From contig CAJUSS010000022.1 in NCBI GenBank assembly GCA_910588895.1, positions 1 through 32,707 on the forward strand: a stretch of 32,707 nucleotides of DNA. Reading direction: 5' to 3'. Shown here in pieces: positions 7,115-14,071 of the stretch (its first letter is position 1; each line of letters starts with the position of its first letter). Position numbers and translations under genes: made by a program. The notes under the pieces were generated by a model. That model searched no databases. It was given only the letters and a program-made list of their open reading frames with translations, and was not told where the DNA came from. The DNA is from an uncultured Lachnospiraceae bacterium (GTDB taxonomy: Bacteria; Bacillota; Clostridia; Lachnospirales; Lachnospiraceae).

Positions 7115-8031
7115 TCGACCAGATCCAGAAGACCATGCTCGAGCAGGTGGCAGATCTCCACGCCGTGCCTGCCGGCGCTTACAATATCCGGGCCAATGGC
7201 CAGATGGCTGCCCGCAGCACCACCGCTAATATCGATATCATCTCCAAGGAGGACGGCAGCGGGATCGACATCAAGATCAGGCCCGGCACCCGGCATGAGA
7301 GCGTGCATATCCCGGTGGTCTTAAGCCAGAGCGGCTTAGAGGAACAAGTCTATAATGACTTTTATATCGGAGAAGGATCCGACGTGGTGATCGTGGCCGG
7401 CTGCGGCATCCATAACAGCGGGGATAAGGATTCCCGGCACGACGGCGTCCACCGCTTCTTCGTAGGGAAGAACGCAAAGGTCCGCTATGTGGAAAAGCAT
7501 TACGGCAGCGGCGACGGGAAAGGCGGTCGCATCATGAACCCGGGGACCCAGATCACCATGGAGGAGGGCAGCTACATGGAAATGGAGATGACCCAGATAA
7601 AGGGCGTGGACTCCACAGAGCGGGATACCACGGCAGACCTTGCCGCCGGGGCAAGGCTCATCATCCGTGAACGTCTCCTGACCCACGGACAGCAGACCGC
7701 CGTCAGCCGCTTTGACGTGAGCTTGAACGGTGAGGATTCCAGCGCCAATGTGATCTCACGCTCTGTGGCAAAGGACGACTCCTGCCAGACCTTCATCTCC
7801 CGGATCAACGGCAATGCCCGCTGTGCAGGCCACACCGAGTGCGACGCCATCATCATGGACCATGCGAAGATATCCGCCGTCCCGGAGCTGACCGCCAACG
7901 ACCCCGATGCCGCTCTGATCCATGAAGCCGCCATCGGCAAGATCGCCGGCGAGCAGATCGTAAAGCTGATGACCCTGGGCCTCACTGAAGAGGAGGCGGA
8001 GGCCCAGATCGTAGACGGCTTCCTAAAATGA
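7111..8031 (+). CDS. sufB: SufB/SufD-like Fe-S scaffold protein of a minimal system
   Basis: A 306-residue protein with the right-handed beta-helix core and C-terminal helices of the SufB/SufD family but without the long N-terminal extension of classical SufB (about 470 residues). Two C-terminal landmarks are visible: a Cys in GHTECDAIIMD and a His in IHEAAIGKI. They correspond to positions important for cluster assembly in the SufB-SufD complex. With only one such protein present, a homodimer with two SufC subunits is the likely assembly (inference). It starts at the overlapping ATGA and has a GGAGG site inside sufC. No cysteine desulfurase or SufU follows. A stable hairpin without a T tract comes after the stop. 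Confidence 0.88.
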   Translation: MIDQIQKTMLEQVADLHAVPAGAYNIRANGQMAARSTTANIDIISKEDGSGIDIKIRPGTRHESVHIPVVLSQSGLEEQVYNDFYIGEGSDVVIVAGCGIHNSGDKDSRHDGVHRFFVGKNAKVRYVEKHYGSGDGKGGRIMNPGTQITMEEGSYMEMEMTQIKGVDSTERDTTADLAAGARLIIRERLLTHGQQTAVSRFDVSLNGEDSSANVISRSVAKDDSCQTFISRINGNARCAGHTECDAIIMDHAKISAVPELTANDPDAALIHEAAIGKIAGEQIVKLMTLGLTEEEAEAQIVDGFLK

Positions 8032-8037
8032 TGGGAC

Positions 8038-8083
8038 AGGTCTGCTTTAGACCGGATCCTTGCCGGTCTAAGGCGATCTGCCT
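8038..8083 (+). other. Stable hairpin after the SufB-like gene
   Basis: TTAGACCGG (8047-8055) pairs perfectly with CCGGTCTAA (8063-8071), and an outer CAGG/CCTG extends it. No T tract follows, so it may be a weak terminator or an mRNA 3' stabiliser. Confidence 0.55.
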
Positions 8084-8143
8084 GGTCGGAAAAATGTCAG
8101 AAAAAAATATAGTACAAATTTCCTCTCTTTTCCTGATATCCCT

Positions 8144-8169
8144 TATTTTTTCTCCCAAAAGGCCGATAT
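8144..8169 (+). promoter_or_regulatory. Candidate sigma-28 (FliA/SigD) promoter for the FliD-like gene
   Basis: GCCGATAT (8162-8169) matches the sigma-28 -10 element very well. The -35 box, expected about 15 nt upstream, is poor (TATT at 8144-8147 instead of TAAA). It lies about 145 nt upstream of a gene whose product looks like a late flagellar protein, and fliA is in the same window. Confidence 0.5.
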
Positions 8170-8315
8170 ACCCTATGGGGCCACGAGGATAGGTCATCGA
8201 GGATCTTAGGATGCACGGGGAAGGGAAGCCCTTTACATCATGTGCGGGCATCTGCCGAGGCAGTGTCCCTGCACGATAAAGATCAAGGTATAGCATACCG
8301 GAAAGGAGAGATCAT

Positions 8316-9254
8316 ATGTCATCAGTCAGTGGGATCACAAACTACAATTACTATGATTACAACAGTTGGCAGTCGACCAGTTCATCCTGGACAGACAAAG
8401 CGAATAGCGAGACCGAGAAGCTGAAAGAGAGCCTGGGCCTCAAGGATACCGGCAGCACCGGCAGTACATCCAGCTCCAGCCAGAGTGCGGGCAGCGTATC
8501 CGGCTTCCTGCTGGGCTATCAGACCAGGCTGGAAGATCTGGAGAGCGCCGCAGGCAAGCTCCAGTTCTATCAGAAGGACAACGTGCTCGATAAGTTCGAC
8601 AAGGCTCTTGCCGATGTGGCTGCCAACCCGGAGAACGGGACAGCGTCCGCTACCAAGGCGCAGGACGATGTCATCTCGGCAGTAGGCGACCTGGTGAAGA
8701 AGTACAACGACACGATCTCCTATTTAAAGAGCAACACCGGTCTGGGAAGCGGCATCACAGACCAGATCGAGACCCTGAAGAGGGCGATGCCTTCCGAGAA
8801 GACCTTAAAGGCGATCGGGATCTCCTACGATACCAGCGGCAATATGAAGTTTGACGAAAGCGCCCTGCGCACCGCCATGGATAACGCCCTGAACAAGGCG
8901 GTCGGCGCGGAGGAGGACTTCGACTTAGATGCCGACTGGGGCGTGGAGTGGGAACAGGCGAAGGACATCATCGGCGGCCAGTACGGCATCGCGGACCGGG
9001 TAGGGGCGAAAGCCACCTTCATTTTGGATTCCTCCGTCGATCGGATCGTGGGCGGCAGCAGCAGCTCGACTTCCGACACCAAAGATAGTACCGACAGCAG
9101 CAACAAGACCACCAGCTCCAACAGCGTCAGCGCGGCGACTACAAAGTCCAGCGGCATGTCCGACAGCTTCATGCAGTTCGCCAGCTTTGCAAAGAGCGGA
9201 GCCTTCAACCTGTCGAACTATTATGCCGTATCTATGCTGAACATCCTGGTCTAA
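8316..9254 (+). CDS. FliD C-terminal-like protein (probable secreted flagellar-associated protein)
   Basis: A 312-residue protein without signal peptide or membrane segment. Residues 1-65 are a Tyr/Ser/Thr/Gly-rich start. The middle (about 65-230) resembles the C-terminal domain of the filament cap FliD. A helical stretch with KKYNDTISYLK near 128 is followed by KAIGISYDTSGNMKFDESAL near 165-185, the pattern of the FliD segment around its GI-x-DxxG-x-L-x-FDE motif. GIADRVGAKATFIL follows near 220. A Ser/Thr-rich low-complexity stretch (about 240-275) precedes the C-terminus. The protein is much shorter than full FliD (450 or more residues) and lacks its N-terminal domain. GGAGAG precedes the ATG. 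A sigma-28-like element upstream and a strong terminator downstream make it a single-gene unit. The assignment is by pattern only. Confidence 0.6.
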   Translation: MSSVSGITNYNYYDYNSWQSTSSSWTDKANSETEKLKESLGLKDTGSTGSTSSSSQSAGSVSGFLLGYQTRLEDLESAAGKLQFYQKDNVLDKFDKALADVAANPENGTASATKAQDDVISAVGDLVKKYNDTISYLKSNTGLGSGITDQIETLKRAMPSEKTLKAIGISYDTSGNMKFDESALRTAMDNALNKAVGAEEDFDLDADWGVEWEQAKDIIGGQYGIADRVGAKATFILDSSVDRIVGGSSSSTSDTKDSTDSSNKTTSSNSVSAATTKSSGMSDSFMQFASFAKSGAFNLSNYYAVSMLNILV

Positions 9255-9303
9255 GGCACCAGGTCAGAGCCGGGGCGCGGCGACAGGACCAGCTTTGGAT
9301 GAC

Positions 9304-9336
9304 CGCCGGCAGGGATCTTCCCCTGCCGGCGTTTTG
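9304..9336 (+). terminator. Intrinsic terminator after the FliD-like gene
   Basis: A perfect 11-bp stem pairs CGCCGGCAGGG (9304-9314) with CCCTGCCGGCG (9321-9331) around a 6-nt loop, followed by TTTT. Confidence 0.93.
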
Positions 9337-9436
9337 TCACTAGTTCCCCTGGTCTTTCCAAAAACGAATGCCGTTATAGACGATCGTTCATTTATCTTTT
9401 TTTCACAAAAACTTTAAGAAAAAAGGACATGAAGAC

Positions 9437-9465
9437 TTGACACAAAGGCAATATAAAGGCATAAT
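9437..9465 (+). promoter_or_regulatory. Sigma-A promoter of the flagellar operon
   Basis: A perfect TTGACA (9437-9442) and CATAAT (9460-9465, 5/6) have a 17-nt spacer. It is the only good promoter upstream of flgB. The -10 is part of a 16-bp sequence repeated at 22746-22761. Confidence 0.85.
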
Positions 9466-9551
9466 AGTTTATCATGGCAAGCAGGCGGCGGAGTTTACAT
9501 AACATCGTTGCCTTATAAACATGCAAATGGGAGAACAGACATAAATTACCA

Positions 9552-9612
9552 TTGCAAGTTGGCCCGTTATCCATTATCATGGATGATGATAAAGAGCATC
9601 CTTGCAGGCCAA
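9552..9612 (+). promoter_or_regulatory. Structured leader segment upstream of flgB
   Basis: TGCAAG (9553-9558) is complementary to CTTGCA (9601-9606), and TTGGCC (9559-9564) to GGCCAA (9607-9612). The two pairings cross, so they would form a pseudoknot or exclude each other. Inside, ATCCAT/ATGGAT and TTATCAT/ATGATAA are also mutually exclusive hairpins. I cannot match it to a known riboswitch class by eye. Confidence 0.4.
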
Positions 9613-9677
9613 GGACACTTTTAGGGGGCGGCTCAGGTGGCATGACCTGGCGACAGGTGGAGAGGAGAGAAGACGCT

Positions 9678-10070
9678 ATGACAGGCATTTACGGCAACGG
9701 AGTCGCGTTATCGGAAAAGGTGCTGGACCATCTCTGGGTCCGGCAGGCAGTGACCTTGAACAACATCGCGAACGTGGACACTCCTGGCTTCAAATCACAA
9801 TACATGACCTTCGAGGAGGAGCTGGGGCGGAGGATCGAGGAGGCGAACGGTGTCAAGCGGCATCAAAAGCGTGCCGTGTCCAATGCCATCGGGACGTCCA
9901 GATCCTGGCTCAATACCACATGGGATGAATCCAGCCGTCTGGATGGGAACAACGTCGACATGGATCAGGAGCAGGTGGAGCTGGTGCGGACTGCATATGA
10001 ATATCAGTTCCTGCTCAATTCCTTTACCAACGACATCACACGCTTAAAGAACGCGGCTAAGGCGTTTTAA
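9678..10070 (+). CDS. flgB: Flagellar basal-body rod protein FlgB
   Basis: A 130-residue proximal rod subunit. The N-terminal rod motif is clear (AVTLNNIANVDTPGFKSQ, residues 25-42). Near the C-terminus, DGNNVDMDQEQVEL and YQFLLNSFTNDITRLKNA form the coiled-coil-forming helix shared by axial proteins. FlgB is exported by the flagellar type III apparatus and assembles on the MS ring. The ATG at 9678 is chosen because the protein then has the normal length; AGGAG lies about 10 nt upstream. It is the first gene of the long operon. Unusually, fliE follows directly, because flgC is missing from its normal place and lies at 23190. Confidence 0.95.
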   Translation: MTGIYGNGVALSEKVLDHLWVRQAVTLNNIANVDTPGFKSQYMTFEEELGRRIEEANGVKRHQKRAVSNAIGTSRSWLNTTWDESSRLDGNNVDMDQEQVELVRTAYEYQFLLNSFTNDITRLKNAAKAF

Positions 10071-10088
10071 GTCTGAAGGGAGGAGAAT

Positions 10089-10409
10089 ATGGAAGGCGCA
10101 TCATTCATCACCCCGCTCCAGCTGTGGAACACCATAGGGAGCGTGAACGATACCCAGACACAGAGCGCGATGGCGGCAGGTGCAGAGGCCACGCTGTTCA
10201 AGGATATCTTTAAGAACGCCATAAACGAAGTGAAGACGACCCAATACGATGTGGAGTATAAACAGTACCTTCTGGCCACCGGCCAGCTGGATGACGCCCA
10301 CACCCTGCCCATAGCGGAAGCGAAGGCAGGCCTCAGCCTGGACGTACTGATCACTTTACGGAACAAGACGTTGGAATCCTATAACGAGCTCATGAAGATG
10401 AGCGTATAG
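10089..10409 (+). CDS. fliE: Flagellar hook-basal body complex protein FliE
   Basis: A protein of 106 residues, the usual FliE length. Residues about 35-106 carry the conserved part: FKDIFKNAINEVKTTQ, then YLLATGQLDDAHTLPIAEAKA, then LSLDVLITLRNKTLESYNELMKM, which is close to the FliE signature (a helix ending in RNKxxEAYxExMxM). FliE joins the MS ring to the rod and is the first axial substrate exported. GGGAGGAG lies just upstream of the ATG. The gene begins 18 nt after flgB. Confidence 0.94.
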   Translation: MEGASFITPLQLWNTIGSVNDTQTQSAMAAGAEATLFKDIFKNAINEVKTTQYDVEYKQYLLATGQLDDAHTLPIAEAKAGLSLDVLITLRNKTLESYNELMKMSV

Positions 10410-10455
10410 GGTAGGACATACATAAATAGATCAAGACAGAAGGTTGGTTGGAGTC

Positions 10456-12177
10456 GTGCAGAATTTTAAAGAAAGCTGGCAGAACATGCCGGGAAAAACG
10501 AGGAATATCATCAAAGCGATCGCGGCCGGGACCGTCGCGGTCGCTTTGGTTGCGATAATAGCCCTGAACCTTTTAAAGGACAGGGATTATGGGACCCTGT
10601 TCACAGGTCTGAGCCAGGAGGAAGCCCAGGAGGTGGCCGCCCTGCTCCAGACGAACGGGACTGCGTACATATATGACGACGGCAGCGGTTCCATACGGGT
10701 CCCCCAGGAGAATGTGGACCAGACCAGGGCCACGTTGCTGAGCCAGGGCTATCCGAAGAACGGATTTGCCTATGATATGTATCTGGATCATACAGGCCTG
10801 ATGACCACGGAATCCGATAAAGAGCGGATCTCTGTCTACGATCTTCAGGACCGTTTGGGTGCCACGATCCGCCTGTTCGACGGCGTCCAGGACGCGAAGG
10901 TGAACGTGGTCATGGCTCAGGAGCAGAAGTATGCCCTGGATGACACCTCCGGCATGCCGGCTACCGCCTCCGTGGTGGTGACCATGAAGAACGGCAGCGC
11001 ATTGACCGCCGATAAGGCTCAGGCGGTCCGGAACCTGATCGCCCATTCCGTAAAAGGGATGAACTTTACGAACGTGACGGTATACGATGCAGGCACCATG
11101 CTGGAGGTGGGCGGCGATCCCGACGGCTCCTCCGGGAGCTTTGCCGACATCACCAGCCTCACCTCCCTGGTAGAGAGCAATATCGCGGCCAATGTCCGCA
11201 GGGTACTGGAAAAGCTCTACGGCACTGGAAACGTGGAGGTCTCCGTAAAGGGCACCCTGAACATGGAGCGCCTGATCCAGGAGGTCACCCAGTATTCCAC
11301 CCCGGAGAAGATCGGCGAGGAGGATAAGGTAGGGCTTTTGCAGCAGGAGGACCTGTCCGGGGAGAACCTGACCGCTGCGGACCAGGCCGCAGGCGGACTG
11401 GTAGGGGCCGATGCAAATGCGGACACCCCGCGGTATACCAATGAGGACGGCACAGAAGCCACGGACGGCGGCTACAGCAACGGCACCGCATCCCGGATCT
11501 GGCTCTACAATACATTGAAAGAACAGCGTCAGATCGACCCGGGCGTTTTAGAGGACACTTCGATAGGTATCGTCATCCTCACCGACGATCTCGAGAGCGT
11601 GACCCAGCAAGATCTGCTGCGTCTGGTAGCGAATGCCTCAGGTATCGCGGTGGACACGGTGGAGGATAAGGTGACCATCATCCGTGCGCCCGGACCGCAG
11701 CAGCCCGAATCGGATGGGACCGGCGACACGATACCGATCGACAGACCTGGCGGCCTCCTGATCCAGGCAGTACCGCTGCCGGTGCTCATCGCCATAGGCG
11801 CGGGCATCCTGCTGCTCATCCTCCTCATCCTGCTCTTGCTGCTCAGGAGAAAGCGTAAGAAAGTGGTCCTGGAAGGCGATCTGGAAGGAGAAGGCATCGT
11901 GGGCGAAGAGGGCATCGCCTTGTCTGACTTAGGCGTTGACGAGAACGGCCAGCCTGTGGTGGCCGGCGAGGCAGGCATGGCAGACGAAGAAGATGAATTT
12001 ACCCACAACGAGGAACTTTTGAACCTCCGCATGAAGCGCAGCCTGCGCTTAAAGCAGAACATCGGAGATTTTGTAGACCAGAACCCGCAGATCGCGGCGA
12101 AGTTGATACAGACCTGGCTGAGTGGAGAGGAGGAGAACGATGGCCGAAGCAGTAATCGAAAGCGCGCTAAGCAGTGA
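10456..12177 (+). CDS. fliF: Flagellar MS-ring protein FliF
   Basis: 573 residues. The first transmembrane segment is at about 17-40 and the second at about 438-463 (a run of Leu/Ile before RRKRKK). Between them is the large periplasm-side ring-building region (PEN and TKGYG-like parts: LSQGYPKNGFAYD, ESDKERISVYDLQDRLGATI). The C-terminus (RMKRSLRLKQNIGDFVDQNP, QTWL) is the cytoplasmic tail that binds FliG. The start is uncertain. GTG at 10456 is chosen because the AAGG element at 10440-10443 directly abuts an alternative TTG at 10444; neither has ideal spacing. The gene overlaps fliG by 38 nt, so its last 13 residues are written over the fliG start. Confidence 0.93.
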   Translation: MQNFKESWQNMPGKTRNIIKAIAAGTVAVALVAIIALNLLKDRDYGTLFTGLSQEEAQEVAALLQTNGTAYIYDDGSGSIRVPQENVDQTRATLLSQGYPKNGFAYDMYLDHTGLMTTESDKERISVYDLQDRLGATIRLFDGVQDAKVNVVMAQEQKYALDDTSGMPATASVVVTMKNGSALTADKAQAVRNLIAHSVKGMNFTNVTVYDAGTMLEVGGDPDGSSGSFADITSLTSLVESNIAANVRRVLEKLYGTGNVEVSVKGTLNMERLIQEVTQYSTPEKIGEEDKVGLLQQEDLSGENLTAADQAAGGLVGADANADTPRYTNEDGTEATDGGYSNGTASRIWLYNTLKEQRQIDPGVLEDTSIGIVILTDDLESVTQQDLLRLVANASGIAVDTVEDKVTIIRAPGPQQPESDGTGDTIPIDRPGGLLIQAVPLPVLIAIGAGILLLILLILLLLLRRKRKKVVLEGDLEGEGIVGEEGIALSDLGVDENGQPVVAGEAGMADEEDEFTHNEELLNLRMKRSLRLKQNIGDFVDQNPQIAAKLIQTWLSGEEENDGRSSNRKRAKQ

Positions 12178-13186
12178 GGCACCCTTATCGGATGCCAGGA
12201 GCAAGGCCGCGCTGGTGGTCGTCTCCCTGGGAGCGGATCGTGCTTCCCAGATCTATAAATATCTGAGCGAAGAAGACATAGAGGAGCTTACATACGAGGT
12301 GGCGAAGCTGGGCAAGACCACAAATGCCCAGGTGGAGTCCACATTAGACGAGTTTTATAAACTTTGTCTCACCCATAAGATGATGACAGACGGTGGTCTG
12401 GATTACGCCAGGAACGTCTTAGAGAAGGCCTTCGGCGAATCCACTGCCAGGAACCTTTTGGAGAAGGTATCCAAGACCTTACAGTCCAAGCCCTTTAATT
12501 TCTTCATGAAGGGCGACCCGAAGGCGCTCCTGTCCCTGCTCCAGAACGAGCGGCCGCAGGTGATCGCGCTGATCATGGCTTACATGGATACGGCGCAGGC
12601 CGCGCAGATATTAGAGGAGCTCCCCGACGAGAAACGGATCCAGACCGTCCAGAGCATGGCGAAGATGGACCGTGTCTCCCCCGAGGCTATCGCCATCGTG
12701 GAGGAGGAGATGAAGCGCAAGTTCGCTACGATCATCACCAGCGAGGACAATATGAGCCTGGGCGGTGTGGATTATGTGGCCGACATGATGAACCATATCG
12801 ACCGCAGCAGCGAGCGGAAGATCTTCGAAGAGCTGGATAAGTCGGATCCCGATCTTTCCCAGGAGATCCGCGACAAGATGTTCGTCTTCGAGAACATCCT
12901 GGATATGGACGATCGGTCCGTCCAGCGTTTTATCCGCGATCTGGAGGCAAAGGATATCGTATTTGCTTTGAAGAACGCTACCGAGGAGATGAAAGAGCTG
13001 TTCTTCAACAATATGTCCAAGCGTATGTCTGAAACGGTCAAGGGCGACCTGGAGATCACGACCAATGTACGTTTGAAGGATGTAGAGGAAGCACAGCAGC
13101 GTATTGTTAATGTCATCCGCAACCTGGAAGAGCGGGGCGAGGTGATCATCAAGAAGGGCGGCGGAGACGATGATATCATCCTATAA
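12140..13186 (+). CDS. fliG: Flagellar motor switch protein FliG
   Basis: A 348-residue C-ring protein that links the MS ring (FliF) to FliM and meets the stator. The N-terminal domain (KAALVVVSLGADRASQIYKYLSE) binds FliF. The middle domain carries NERPQVIALIMAYMD, the local form of the EHPQ motif that contacts FliM. The C-terminal domain (DMDDRSVQRFIRDLEAKDI, then FFNNMSKRMSE) has the charged torque helix facing MotA. The start at 12140 follows GAGGAGGAG and lies inside fliF. The C-terminal Gly/Asp tail overlaps the fliH start by 17 nt. Length and motifs are ordinary. Confidence 0.97.
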   Translation: MAEAVIESALSSEAPLSDARSKAALVVVSLGADRASQIYKYLSEEDIEELTYEVAKLGKTTNAQVESTLDEFYKLCLTHKMMTDGGLDYARNVLEKAFGESTARNLLEKVSKTLQSKPFNFFMKGDPKALLSLLQNERPQVIALIMAYMDTAQAAQILEELPDEKRIQTVQSMAKMDRVSPEAIAIVEEEMKRKFATIITSEDNMSLGGVDYVADMMNHIDRSSERKIFEELDKSDPDLSQEIRDKMFVFENILDMDDRSVQRFIRDLEAKDIVFALKNATEEMKELFFNNMSKRMSETVKGDLEITTNVRLKDVEEAQQRIVNVIRNLEERGEVIIKKGGGDDDIIL

Positions 13187-14060
13187 TCCCAGGAGGATCA
13201 TCAAGCGGACCGATCCGGTCAGCCAGTCTTCGGTCCAGCAGTACGATCCGCCCAGAGAGCTCACCCTCAGCCGTCCGGGCGCGTCGCCCAGGAAGCCGGT
13301 CTTCACCCAGTATACCAAGGACGGCCGCGTAAAAGACGGATATGTCCCTTCACCAAATGGATCTTTGGAGGAGCCCCAGGATCGTCAGCAGGCGGAGGCC
13401 GACTGGAGCGGCGTAGACCAGGAGCTCTTCCAGCAGATGAAGGAAGAAGCAAAAAAGGCGGTAGAGGATGCAAAGAAGGAAGCCGAGGAGATAGTAAGGG
13501 CTGCCAGAGAGCAGGCAGCCCAGATCCTGGAGGAGGCCCGCAACGAGGGCTTCAAGGAAGGCTACGGGAACGGCTATCAGGATGGCGAGGAGAGGGCCAC
13601 GGAAAGCTGCAGGGCAGAGTTTCAGAAGACCCTGTCCGACTTCCAGGCCGATATGCGCCAGGCCATCCGCTCCGTGGATATCGCCAAGGAGAACTGTGTC
13701 CGCGCATATTTAGATGAACTGAAGAACTGCGCCATAGCCGTGGGCGAGAAGGTCATCCATATCAGCTTAAAGTCCAGCGGCGAGGTCATCAAGCAGATGA
13801 TCATCTCCGCCACGGAGAAATTAAAAAAGACGGCCTGGGTCAAGATCTATATTGACAAATGTGATTACGATATGATGATGGAAGCCGACACAGGCATCTT
13901 AGATGAGCTCTCCCGTCTCTCCGATAACATCAAGTTCATCGTCATGGATAAGGAAGAGCGGGGCAGCTGCATCATCGAGATGCCTGAGGAGATCGTAGAC
14001 GTCAGTGTCAATACCCAGATCGAAAATATCAGAGACATCCTGGAGAACATCCGGATGTAA
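13170..14060 (+). CDS. fliH: Flagellar assembly protein FliH
   Basis: 296 residues. The N-terminal 80 residues are Pro/Arg-rich and likely unstructured. A long charged helix (about 90-130: KEEAKKAVEDAKKEAEEIVRA) gives the expected coiled coil, with a GxxxG-type stretch (FKEGYGNGYQDGEE) after it. The C-terminal domain contains KFIVMDKEERGSCIIE and TQIENIRDIL, typical of FliH and V-ATPase E-type stalk proteins. FliH dimers bind and regulate the ATPase FliI at the export gate. It starts within the end of fliG (17-nt overlap) and is followed by fliI after 11 nt. Confidence 0.92.
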   Translation: MISSYNPRRIIKRTDPVSQSSVQQYDPPRELTLSRPGASPRKPVFTQYTKDGRVKDGYVPSPNGSLEEPQDRQQAEADWSGVDQELFQQMKEEAKKAVEDAKKEAEEIVRAAREQAAQILEEARNEGFKEGYGNGYQDGEERATESCRAEFQKTLSDFQADMRQAIRSVDIAKENCVRAYLDELKNCAIAVGEKVIHISLKSSGEVIKQMIISATEKLKKTAWVKIYIDKCDYDMMMEADTGILDELSRLSDNIKFIVMDKEERGSCIIEMPEEIVDVSVNTQIENIRDILENIRM

Positions 14061-14071
14061 AAAGGATGTAG

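Larger units (their letters stand above)
9255..9677 (+). other. Control region ahead of the flagellar operon
   Basis: No gene fits here. In order it holds the terminator of the FliD-like gene (9304-9336), an AT-rich stretch, a sigma-A promoter (9437-9465), and a leader of roughly 200 nt with several self-complementary segments reaching to the flgB start. Confidence 0.7.

Noticed and set aside
8316..9254. Calling this gene full fliD
   Set aside because: It lacks the N-terminal domain and is far too short; only the C-terminal pattern fits, so no symbol is given.
9466..9677. c-di-GMP riboswitch ahead of flgB
   Set aside because: The region is structured, but I cannot find the conserved core of either c-di-GMP class by eye, so it is listed only as an unknown leader.
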